Under the pieces are notes generated by a model that did no database searches, was not told where the DNA came from, and saw nothing but the letters and a program-made list of their open reading frames with translations. This document shows positions 15,476 through 22,804 of a stretch of 64,000 nt of DNA, piece by piece. The stretch's first letter is position 1, and each line of letters starts with the position of its first letter. Origin of the DNA: Streptomyces sp. NBC_01142 (GTDB taxonomy: Bacteria > Actinomycetota > Actinomycetes > Streptomycetales > Streptomycetaceae); assembly GCF_026341125.1 (NCBI RefSeq), contig NZ_JAPEOR010000005.1:62001-126000 (forward strand). Reading direction: 5' to 3'. The position numbers were made by a program, and so were the translations under genes.

Positions 15476-16326
15476 CGCTGGGACTCCTTCGTGGTGCGGG
15501 CGGCAGGGCGCGGGGCGTGGCTGTGGCGGACGAAGTCGGCGGCGGCGCCTTCGCTGATGCGGGCGGCCTGCACGAGGCGGTGGGAGCCGTCGCGGGTGAG
15601 GTGGTGCCACAAGCCGGGGCGAAAGCCGAAGCCGGGAGAACAGGGCTGGTCGGCGAGTCCGGCGCGACGCCAGGTCCGCTTGCTGGGGTCGTGCAGCAGG
15701 CGCGTGGAGAACAGGTCCCGCGCCAGCCCGGTGAGCTGTCCGGGCAGGTCAGAGCAGGCGAGGATCACCTGGATCCCGGCCAGCCGGCCGTGGGCCAGGA
15801 CGGCTGTCAGCGCGTCGAGGGCCATCCCGTTGGGGCGCGGGGAGATCCAGTGGTCCGCCAGGACGGCGGTGGTGTCCTTCTCCACCATCAGCAGGCGCCG
15901 CGGACCGGGGCGCCCCGCGGCCGCGCGGCCGCGGGCCTGATGCGCCAGCCCCATCAGATGCCGGTGCATCTGGTCGGGCTCGTCCACGTAGGTGACGCCG
16001 TGTTCCAGACCGCGGGCCCAGTCCTGGCTGATCATGCGGACGTCGAGGATGTCCAGCTGCTCACCGCGGGCCAGTGCCTGTACGCCGAGGCTGCGCAGCA
16101 GCTGGCTCGCGCCCATCCCGGGAGGGGCGACCACCAGGACGTGGCCGTCCCCGGGGCCGAAGTGCACGCCACGGCCTTGTTCGTCGAGCCCGATCAGGGA
16201 CAGCTCGCTCGCCTGGGCGGCCTGCTGGCCAGCTCCCTGGGTGAGGTGAACGTCCGCCGGCGGCAGCTGGCTGTCCGGCACAGCCGGGGCCGGCGGACGG
16301 GGGCGGCGTCGGGGAAGGAAGTTCAT
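15472..16326 (-). CDS. Degenerate P-loop (HerA/FtsK-type) conjugation protein A
   Basis: 284 residues with a RecA-like fold pattern: beta strand GHVLVVAPPGMGASQLLRSL where a Walker A is expected, then EQLDILDVR, a GVTYVDEPDQMHRHL region, RRLLMVEKDT (Walker B-like) and LAGIQVILACSDLPGQL. The P-loop lacks the Lys (GMGAS in place of GKS/T), so ATP hydrolysis is doubtful. It is clearly a paralogue of the next gene upstream (shared DWARGLE/HWARDLP block and the HRH/HDH motif). It is coupled at both ends by ATGA overlaps with virB4 and its paralogue. A structural or regulatory subunit for the VirB4 or TcpA motor is a reasonable inference. Confidence 0.7.
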   Translation of the reverse strand: MNFLPRRRPRPPAPAVPDSQLPPADVHLTQGAGQQAAQASELSLIGLDEQGRGVHFGPGDGHVLVVAPPGMGASQLLRSLGVQALARGEQLDILDVRMISQDWARGLEHGVTYVDEPDQMHRHLMGLAHQARGRAAAGRPGPRRLLMVEKDTTAVLADHWISPRPNGMALDALTAVLAHGRLAGIQVILACSDLPGQLTGLARDLFSTRLLHDPSKRTWRRAGLADQPCSPGFGFRPGLWHHLTRDGSHRLVQAARISEGAAADFVRHSHAPRPAARTTKESQR

Positions 16327-17147
16327 GCCGCCTCACCCGTCTCGATCACACCGCGCGCCAGCGCGCGGGCTTCGGAGTCGCTGAGGTAGAGGGCCTGGAA
16401 CGCGGTCGTCTTCTGGTCGGCGACGACGTGCATGCGGCCCGGGATGAGGGAGTAGGGCGGGATGGACCACACCTCGGGGGCGATGCGCTGCCACAGGGCA
16501 GCGCCGCCGTAGGCGAGGATCCGCGTGGGGAAGACGTCCTTGACGGGTACGGCGCCCAGGCCCGGCAGGCCGACGCGCGGGTTTCCGGCGAAGACCTGGA
16601 TGCCGAAGGCGGGGCCGGCGGCGAGCAGGACGCCGAGGGCTTCGACACCGGGGGCTTCTTCCATCTGGGTGTCGGGCCGGGTCTGGGACCAGTACTCGCG
16701 TAGTCCGTACGCGACGGTGCCCAGGTGCTCGATGACCATGACGCGGCGTCCGCTCCAGCTGCCGTCCCAGTCGCCGGTGCCGTCCTGCAGAGCGGCCACG
16801 TTGATCAGCAGGTGGTCGTGGATCTCCGGGATCCGGGAGAGGTAGCGCACTCCGGGCAGGTCGCGGGCCCAGTGGTGGCCGGCGCCGCCCGGGTCGATGA
16901 GGTCGACGCTCGCTCCGAGCGCGAGGGCCTGCGCGGTGAGCGTGCGCAGCAGGGTGGTGGTGCCGCCGCCGGCGCCGGTGGCGACCAGGGCGTGTTCGGC
17001 GGTGGCGGGCAGGTGGACGGGGCGGTCGCCGTCGGCGAGGCCGAGCAGCGGGGTGCGGGCGGCGTTCAGCGCGGGCAGGGTGTGCGGGTCGGACAGGCGC
17101 ACCGACTTGCGCAGGGCCTGGATCGGGATGGAGGTCTGGGTGGTCAT
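16323..17147 (-). CDS. Degenerate P-loop (HerA/FtsK-type) conjugation protein B
   Basis: 274 residues, paralogous to the gene downstream. The nucleotide-loop region is HALVATGAGGGTTTLLRTLT, again without the Walker A Lys. It is followed by ASVDLIDPGGAGHHWARDLP, GRRVMVIEHLG (Walker B-like, Glu present) and AFGIQVFAGNP. The C-terminal part has PTRILAYGGAALWQRIAP, the position where FtsK-like proteins respond to the target. ATG 17147 shares its A with the stop of the TcpE-like gene (TGATG). Two such proteins in tandem inside a conjugation operon suggest a heteromeric inactive ATPase pair. The motor partner would be VirB4 or the TcpA-like translocase. Confidence 0.7.
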   Translation of the reverse strand: MTTQTSIPIQALRKSVRLSDPHTLPALNAARTPLLGLADGDRPVHLPATAEHALVATGAGGGTTTLLRTLTAQALALGASVDLIDPGGAGHHWARDLPGVRYLSRIPEIHDHLLINVAALQDGTGDWDGSWSGRRVMVIEHLGTVAYGLREYWSQTRPDTQMEEAPGVEALGVLLAAGPAFGIQVFAGNPRVGLPGLGAVPVKDVFPTRILAYGGAALWQRIAPEVWSIPPYSLIPGRMHVVADQKTTAFQALYLSDSEARALARGVIETGEAA

Positions 17148-17734
17148 CAGCTGCTGCCCTTCGGTGCGTGCCGGGCGGCGCTGCGGCGTCGCTTGGCGGT
17201 CTTGGTGCGGGCCTTGGCGACGGCGTCGGGGCCGTACATGCGCAGGCGGGGCCGCAGGTGGGCGGGCTTGCCGCAGGATTCGGCGGCGTCCGGGTTGTCG
17301 CCGTCGGTGGTGAAGTAAGAGGAGAAGGCCGGCATCTCGGCGAGCTGCGGGGCGCGTTCGGCCAGGCGCTGGGTGCGCAGCCGCAGGCCGACCTTCGGGG
17401 CGGGGATGCGGCCGCGGCCGATGACCGGGCGGACCCCGTGGTTGAGGTAGTTCAGCCGCACCCCCCAGAGCAGGAGGTTGGTGCGCCGCCAGTACGTGGT
17501 GGAACGTTTCGCCCCGTAGTAGGTGAAGAACAGCGGGGGCAGCAGGAACAGCGGGATCAGCGGCTTGAGGGGGAACCCGAAGAGCAGCAGCCAGGCGCCC
17601 CACCACAGCGGGAACATCACCGCGCCGTACTTCAAGGTGGTCCGCGGAAGGCCTTCGCCCAGGTCCAGGCCCAGCAGTTCGTGCTGCCGGGTCTCCAAGT
17701 CCCAGTGCCGGGTGTAGGTGTTGGAGGTTCGCAT
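17147..17734 (-). CDS. TcpE-like conjugation membrane protein
   Basis: 195 residues: a soluble N-terminus (MRTSNTYTRHWDLETRQHEL), two adjacent transmembrane helices (about 38-75, VMFPLWWGAWLLLFGFPLKP then LIPLFLLPPLFFTYYGAKRS), and a basic cytoplasmic tail. The tail contains TYWRRTNLLLWGVRLNYLNH and a long Arg/Lys-rich end. This matches the TcpE family of Gram-positive conjugation systems. It lies 10 bp after the small two-TM gene and is coupled to the following P-loop gene. The family is known to be needed for wild-type transfer in pCW3. Confidence 0.75.
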   Translation of the reverse strand: MRTSNTYTRHWDLETRQHELLGLDLGEGLPRTTLKYGAVMFPLWWGAWLLLFGFPLKPLIPLFLLPPLFFTYYGAKRSTTYWRRTNLLLWGVRLNYLNHGVRPVIGRGRIPAPKVGLRLRTQRLAERAPQLAEMPAFSSYFTTDGDNPDAAESCGKPAHLRPRLRMYGPDAVAKARTKTAKRRRSAARHAPKGSS

Positions 17735-17744
17735 CGCCGCCGCC

Positions 17745-17981
17745 TCAGCCCGTGCCGGTGAAGACGGTGGCGATCTTGGCGCCGATGAACTTCAGGATCG
17801 TGACGGCCTGATTCGGCGTGAAGATCATGACCGCGACGACGCTGCCGCCGACCATGTGTGTGATCAGCGCGCCCCACTCTTTTTTCATCCAGTGCCCGAA
17901 GCCGCGGACGGCCAGGACGGCGACGAAGAGGGAGCCGACGACGGCCAAGATCCAGGAAACGAGCGCGTTGTCTCCGCCCAT
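17745..17981 (-). CDS. Small two-TM conjugation protein (TcpD/VirB2-like position)
   Basis: 78 residues with two hydrophobic helices (NALVSWILAVVGSLFVAVLA and ITHMVGGSVVAVMIFTP) joined by a short basic loop (GHWMKKEWG). Size, topology and place in the operon (between TcpC-like and TcpE-like genes) match TcpD or pilin-like VirB2 subunits. There is no decisive motif. ATG 17981 is preceded by a GGAGTGGATCC-type box. Confidence 0.65.
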   Translation of the reverse strand: MGGDNALVSWILAVVGSLFVAVLAVRGFGHWMKKEWGALITHMVGGSVVAVMIFTPNQAVTILKFIGAKIATVFTGTG

Positions 17982-18074
17982 GGGGGATCCACTCCTTGGG
18001 TTGGTGGGGATGGGTGTTGAAGGGCCGGCCGAGCGACGGGCCCGCAGCAGCCGCCGCGGTGTAGGGCGAGGCCG

Positions 18075-19115
18075 CTACGCGGTCTTTGCGGTGACCGCCT
18101 CGACCTGCCAGCGGCTCGCGCTGCTGGCCGAGACCTTGGTGAGGGTGATCTGGTAGGTCTGCTGGATCTGGGCGCCGCCGAGCTTCCAGCGCACGGTCGC
18201 CGTGCCTAGGCGCTTGTCGCCGCTGCCGGCGTCCACGACCCAGGAGTCGAGGCTGTCGAGCGTCAGCCCGGAGCCGAGCGGCTGGATGTCGGCGCCGGGT
18301 GCGGCCGCCTGGTCCTCGCTGCCCGCGGCCCAGGACTTGAGGAAGTCCTTGACCGTGTCGCGGGTCAGCCCGGAGAGCTGGGAGTCGGCCTCGGGGCCGT
18401 CCGGCGCCGTGTAGCCGGCGGCGGTCGGCATGCCGACCATTGCGGGCTCGCCGGTGACCACCACCCGGCCGTTCCCCTGGGCAACGGGCACCTCCAGGCC
18501 GCGCCAACTCGTCGCGGTCTGCTGCTTGTTGCCGCTGCCGGTCACGGTGCTCACCCGGACGTCGACGCGTACCCGGGCCCGCTTGCCGCCGACTTGGGTG
18601 ACCGGGCCGGGGATGGTCTGCGCGACCAGCTGGACCCCGGCGCCGTTCCACCCGAGCTTCGGGTCGATCCCCTTGGCGAGGTCCGCCTCGAGCTCCTTCG
18701 CGCGGGAGTCGGGATCCTGGGCGTTCCAGTTCATGTACGAGCGGGCGAACCGGGCGGCGACCTGCTGCGCCTCGGCCTCGGGCACGTTGTTCTTCTTCGC
18801 CTCGGCCTGCGGGTCCGTCTGCTCGACGGGGGCCGGCGCCTTGGTGGGGAACACCCACGTCCGTACACCGGTGAACGCGGCCAGTCCGATGACCAGCCAG
18901 ATCGCCACCCGGCCCGCTTTCCGTGCAGCCGAGCGCCCCGAGGACTCCTCCTCTTCCGCCCAGCCGAGCGCGGCCGGCGCCCGGGTCGACGTCCTTCCCT
19001 CCCCCGCCTCCGGCAAAGGCGTCTCCACCGAGGCGTCCGCGACAGCGGTGTTTCCTTCATCACCGCCCTTGGGCTCTTTCGGTGGAAGATTCAGCATCTT
19101 CCGCAGCGCACTCAT
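18075..19115 (-). CDS. TcpC-like (VirB8-type) conjugation transporter component
   Basis: 346 residues: an acidic cytoplasmic part, one transmembrane helix (about 85-103, AIWLVIGLAAFTGVRTWVF) and two extracytoplasmic NTF2-like domains. TcpC of pCW3 has this plan, with the C-terminal domain needed for contacts in the channel. Typical sequence includes EAEAQQVAARFARSYMNWNA at the start of domain 1, TRDTVKDFLKSWAAGSEDQA at the start of domain 2 and SASSRWQVEAVTAKTA at the end. ATG 19115 was chosen for its GAGGAG box 6 bases upstream. The DnaA-box-like element with a perfect TTATCCACA core lies about 120 bp upstream, so a promoter probably starts here. Confidence 0.8.
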   Translation of the reverse strand: MSALRKMLNLPPKEPKGGDEGNTAVADASVETPLPEAGEGRTSTRAPAALGWAEEEESSGRSAARKAGRVAIWLVIGLAAFTGVRTWVFPTKAPAPVEQTDPQAEAKKNNVPEAEAQQVAARFARSYMNWNAQDPDSRAKELEADLAKGIDPKLGWNGAGVQLVAQTIPGPVTQVGGKRARVRVDVRVSTVTGSGNKQQTATSWRGLEVPVAQGNGRVVVTGEPAMVGMPTAAGYTAPDGPEADSQLSGLTRDTVKDFLKSWAAGSEDQAAAPGADIQPLGSGLTLDSLDSWVVDAGSGDKRLGTATVRWKLGGAQIQQTYQITLTKVSASSASRWQVEAVTAKTA

Positions 19116-19231
19116 CCCGTACTCCTCGGCCAATTCCCAATAACCGACCTCCGCGCATAAGGGCATGGCGGGTCGCCATGCGGCCTCACGCTTTTCGCGG
19201 AAAGCTCACACGGGAAACGTAGAAGCGTTGG

Positions 19232-19249
19232 CCTGTGGATAAGTTCCGG
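19232..19249 (-). promoter_or_regulatory. DnaA-box-like upstream element, copy 3 (perfect TTATCCACA)
   Basis: Sense strand CCGGAACTTATCCACAGG, followed after 15 bases by TACGTT. Located between the terminator of the TcpA-like gene and the start of the TcpC-like gene. TTATCCACA is the consensus DnaA box, but the setting is that of a promoter. Confidence 0.65.
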
Positions 19250-19295
19250 CGATTGCGGCGCCGCCATCCGGGCCGGGGGTGCGGACACAAAGAAA

Positions 19296-19323
19296 GGGGG
19301 CCACGGGAAATCCCGTGGCCCCC
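19296..19323 (-). terminator. Strong intrinsic terminator after the TcpA-like gene
   Basis: A perfect 13-bp inverted repeat (19296-19308 and 19311-19323). The minus strand continues with a T-rich TTTCTTTG tail. It lies 25 bp past the stop at 19348. Confidence 0.85.
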
Positions 19324-19347
19324 TGCGGTGCCTATGCGCCAGGCCGG

Positions 19348-21270
19348 TCAGTCGTGGCCGGCGCCGCCCTGCTGCTCCTCGTCCTGGTCGTCGTCGGCGG
19401 CGTCCTCCGCCTCGTCCACGTCACCCTGGTCGTCCTCCTCGCGCTCGGCGTCCTCGTCGGAATCGTCGGGCTCCTCCTCGTCGGGCCCGTAGTACTCGGC
19501 GAGGTCGGCCAGGGCGAACAGCTCCTTGCCGTCGACGACTTGGCCGGCAGGGAAGTTCTTCCGGCGCCGCTTGTGCTGACGCATCAGCTCGGAGCTGACC
19601 TCGATCCCGTCTTCGGCCAGCCGGCGGGAGATCTCCGCCAGCGGGAGCAGCTCGACCTCCTCCTCGGGCTCGGCGACGACATCCTGCTCGGCGTCGGCCT
19701 CCAGGACCGGCGGCTCGTCCTTGACCATGCTCACCGACGGAAGCTCACCGCTGCCGTCCTGGCCTGCGGGTATGGCCTGCGGATCGGCTTCCTTCGTGAA
19801 CAGGGGCCTGGACTCCTGCAGCAGGGACGGCAGCCGCTGAGGACTGCGGGCCGGCGGGGCACCGTACAGGTCCTCAGTGCTGTAGCCGCGCTGCGCGCGC
19901 AGCTCCATGCTGTGGGTGCGGAAGTCCTCCGGGTCCGCGTACGGGACCTGGATCCAGACCCGCCGGTTGCCCTCGATGATCATCATGCGGCCGGCCCGGT
20001 CGACGGACTCCGGCACGGGCGTCGTATTGACGATCATCTTCCACTGATTTGCGTTGAAATTTCCCATAAGGATCATTCGGAACATGTTGCGCAGGCCCCG
20101 GGAGCCGACCGCAGCTTCCCGCAGGTCCTGGAACACACCGATGATCGTCACGTTGACGTGCCGGCCCATGCGCATGATGGACGCGATGTCGCCCCAAATG
20201 GGGTCGCTGGCAGGCTCGCCCTTTTCCTTGTTCTCGTTCCACCACTCCTTCGACGCATCACCGAATTCATTGCCCTCTTCGAGAATGAGGGTGAGACGGT
20301 CGAAGTTCTTCCGCGGGTTGCCCTTCTTCACATAGTTCCGGGCCTCCACCTCACGGGCAGCCCAGGAAATCGCGGACCGCATGTCCCCGATATTCCCCGG
20401 GTCGGTGTAGAGATGTACGCCCTCGACGCCTTCGAAGCAGTTGATGGACGCCATCTTCACGTCGATGCCGATAACGGTCGCGCGCTGGCGCACCAGCTGC
20501 GTGATGATCATCTGGAGGAACGAGGACTTTCCGCCACCGGAACCCACCGAAAGGGCCCACATTGCGGTTTCTCCGGTCATTTCCTTGATTACCGGGCGCT
20601 GGCGTTCGTCGATGCCAAGTACGAGCTGGCCCGGCTCGCACGCAGCGATCGCCTTCTGCACGAGGTCACTGAAGAAGTCGACCGTCTCAGGCGGCTCCAG
20701 CTTCGGCTTCGGCTTCTGCGGGGTGAACACCACGTTGAACGGGTGGTTCTTGAGATTCCACTCCCCCGCCCACAGCCCGCCCATTCGGTCCTGGATCAGC
20801 TCACGCATCTGCTCCTTGAAGCCACCCGGATCGTGCCAGCCATCAGGCAGGCGGACGGCGACGAACGATCGGTCGATGGGGATGTTGAGAGCGCGCAGCC
20901 GCTGGTGATCGTCCCATTCGGAAAGGAGGTCCTTGAGGGCCATGGACATCGGGATCACCAGGGCCCGCATGTGGTGGCGCCGGCCGCGCCCGCGGATCGC
21001 CGCGACGACCACGATCGGGACGGCCACGGCCGCGGCGATGATCGACACGCGTATCACGCGGTCGTGGTCCTTGATCCACCACCACATCCACGCGGCCCAG
21101 CCGGCCCAGGCCAGAAGCACCAGTCTCAGCAGGGCGATTCCCCACCGCGGCAGGCTGCCCGGTGGTCTCGGCTCACCGTCCAGCGGGGCCCCGCTGACAA
21201 ACCGCCCGAGGACCATGGCCCCCTGCTCCAGGCCGTCTTCGAGCTGCTTGTCGAACTTAGTCTGCGCCAC
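19348..21270 (-). CDS. TcpA/FtsK-like DNA translocase (coupling protein)
   Basis: A 640-residue protein, the probable DNA pump of the transfer system. Two N-terminal transmembrane helices (about 45-65 and 74-92) are followed by an FtsK/HerA ATPase. Walker A is ALSVGSGGGKSSFLQM (about 240-253) and Walker B is RLTLILEEGNEF (about 325-336). A RMGRHVNVTIIGVFQDLREA segment and the RGLRNMF arginine-finger-like motif follow. The last 100 residues are very acidic (DEEEPDDSDEDAEREEDDQG), preceded by an SRRLAEDGIEVSSELMRQHK block that may be a winged helix. The intact Walker motifs contrast with the two degenerate P-loop paralogues in the same operon. GTG 21270 has a GGGGAAG box. A strong terminator follows. 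Confidence 0.85.
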   Translation of the reverse strand: MAQTKFDKQLEDGLEQGAMVLGRFVSGAPLDGEPRPPGSLPRWGIALLRLVLLAWAGWAAWMWWWIKDHDRVIRVSIIAAAVAVPIVVVAAIRGRGRRHHMRALVIPMSMALKDLLSEWDDHQRLRALNIPIDRSFVAVRLPDGWHDPGGFKEQMRELIQDRMGGLWAGEWNLKNHPFNVVFTPQKPKPKLEPPETVDFFSDLVQKAIAACEPGQLVLGIDERQRPVIKEMTGETAMWALSVGSGGGKSSFLQMIITQLVRQRATVIGIDVKMASINCFEGVEGVHLYTDPGNIGDMRSAISWAAREVEARNYVKKGNPRKNFDRLTLILEEGNEFGDASKEWWNENKEKGEPASDPIWGDIASIMRMGRHVNVTIIGVFQDLREAAVGSRGLRNMFRMILMGNFNANQWKMIVNTTPVPESVDRAGRMMIIEGNRRVWIQVPYADPEDFRTHSMELRAQRGYSTEDLYGAPPARSPQRLPSLLQESRPLFTKEADPQAIPAGQDGSGELPSVSMVKDEPPVLEADAEQDVVAEPEEEVELLPLAEISRRLAEDGIEVSSELMRQHKRRRKNFPAGQVVDGKELFALADLAEYYGPDEEEPDDSDEDAEREEDDQGDVDEAEDAADDDQDEEQQGGAGHD

Positions 21271-21355
21271 GGCCCACTTCCCCTTCCACGCTCAGCCCCC
21301 TCCAGCTCCCGCGCACACGCGGAAGAACGGTCAAGAGCGAACGTAGGAAGATCAG

Positions 21356-21372
21356 CCTGTGGACAGAGTCCG
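21356..21372 (-). promoter_or_regulatory. DnaA-box-like upstream element, copy 4
   Basis: Sense strand CGGACTCTGTCCACAGG, then TACGTT 15 bases after CTGTCC. About 85 bp upstream of the TcpA-like gene. Confidence 0.65.
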
Positions 21373-21456
21373 CGAACGCGGGGCTCCACGGCCTGTCGAA
21401 CTGCGAGGAGCAGCTGGTGTGTTCGCGAAGGGTCAGCCACGAGCGAGGGTGGGCCG

Positions 21457-22049
21457 ATGGGCGAGCGTCGAACAGCAGGTGCCGGCCGCATGCCGTCGGC
21501 GGGGGTCGACGGGACGCCCGCCTACTGGTCGATGCTGGATCGGGAGGCCGCCCGCTTCGCCGGAAGCCGAGCGGCAAGCGCGCCGGGCGACTGGTCTGAT
21601 GCGCAGGGCCTGATGATGCGTCTGCGACCGCACTGTGCGGCCAGCCTGCTCGACCTGTGCACGCTGCTGGTTCTGCGCGTCATCGACGCTGCCCCGCCGA
21701 GCTCCGTGACGACCAAGGCCGACCGAAGCTGTCGAACCTCATCAGGGGCCAGTCCGATGCCCTCACCACGATCGAGACGTCATCCTCGGCGAACGCGCGG
21801 TTGCAGCGAGGGCCCGTGACGGCCAACGATCTGTCCGACGTCGAGCAGCAGGTCGAGCGGATCAACAAACTCGAGACGACGGTGGCCGCAGCCCTTCAGA
21901 TCCGGGCCGGGCATCCCGAGGCGCGGCGCAACGTCCGCCGAGCCCTGACCGACCGCGGCGAGGGCGTACGCGAAACGACGGCGATCTTCGGCATCCTCAG
22001 CGAGATCATGGAAACCATCGGCCGCCGCACCGCTCGCACTGGGGCCTGA
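21457..22049 (+). pseudogene. Probable frameshifted hypothetical gene
   Basis: From ATG 21457 one frame gives gene-like protein (GTPAYWSMLDREAARFAGSR, then DAQGLMMRLRPHCAASLLDL). It loses protein character near 21690. The neighbouring frame then carries a convincing helical C-terminus (TANDLSDVEQQVERINKLET, ending ETIGRRTARTGA) to a TGA at 22049. A one-base indel near 21690 would join them into about 195 residues. No family is recognised. It is the only plus-strand unit in the transfer region. A sequencing error could also explain the break. Confidence 0.4.
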
Positions 22050-22063
22050 GACTCCAGCCCCCC

Positions 22064-22080
22064 ACCGTGTCAGACACGGT
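22064..22080 (+). terminator. Short hairpin after the frameshifted ORF
   Basis: ACCGTGT/ACACGGT arms around a 3-nt loop, 15 bp after the TGA at 22049. Weak evidence for a terminator. Confidence 0.3.
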
Positions 22081-22312
22081 TGTCGGTAGTGTCGTCGACG
22101 GCGCGCTTCAGGGCCCCGCACCTTCCGGACCGAGCATCCGCAGGGTCGTGATCGCCGGAAGAGGGCTCCGAGAGCGGCGATTCTGACGTTCACCGCGGAT
22201 GGCGGCACCCGCCGGGCGCAGCTTAGGATCGCCCCTGACGAAGAATCGAACAGATCGAACAGGGGGCAACTGCGGCCCCCGCCGATGGAGTCCACCCGCG
22301 TCGGGGTTCCCC

Positions 22313-22675
22313 TCAACTCGCGGAGCTGGACAGGGACGTGAGTCCGATGATCAGCCCGCCGTAAGCCAGCACCAGCAGCAGGACGACCAGGAGTAGCAGC
22401 CAGCCTGTCAGGATGACGACGAGCGCGAGACTACGGTCGCGGCCACCGAGGTGCTAGCCGCGACGCCGGCCGAGATGTCCGGCCGGGATCGCGCCCGCAC
22501 CGAGCATGCGCATGGCGACGGCGTAGTACTGCCCATGCATGAGCCAGAACAGCGGCGTCGCGAAATTCGCCACCATGAGCCCCACGCCCAGCGCAGCGGA
22601 TCAGGCGCTGATCAGGGCAGGCGTGTTGCGGGCCTCGACTCCTGACACGGCGGTCGACGGCGTGCGGTTGTTCAT
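22313..22675 (-). pseudogene. Small membrane protein gene with in-frame TGA and TAG
   Basis: A 121-codon frame starting at ATG 22675, with a GGGGAGAGG box 5 bases upstream, and ending at TGA 22313. It is interrupted by an in-frame TGA (22603-22601, codon 25) and TAG (22456-22454, codon 74). The conceptual product has a soluble start (MNNRTPSTAVSGVEARNTPA), a hydrophobic middle (LGVGLMVANFATPLFWLMHG) and a very hydrophobic C-terminal helix region (LALVVILTGWLLLLVVLLLV). The frame length is an exact multiple of three and the ribosome binding site is intact, so it looks like a recently inactivated gene for a 120-aa membrane protein. Confidence 0.55.
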
Positions 22676-22804
22676 CGAGGCCTCTCCCCGTCAGGACCAG
22701 ATCGCCACCCTACGAGAGGCGAGAGGACGAGGCGGCGAGGCCATCCGCCTTGTGGGTGCGGCCTTGGTGGTCTCTCCTCAGTGGCGCCGACACCGACGGG
22801 TGAC

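Noticed and set aside
11110..15940. Very long plus-strand open frames opposite the virB6-like and virB4 genes
   Set aside because: They are antisense shadows caused by high third-position GC. The minus-strand frames have clear ATPase and membrane-protein motifs, and the shadows have none.
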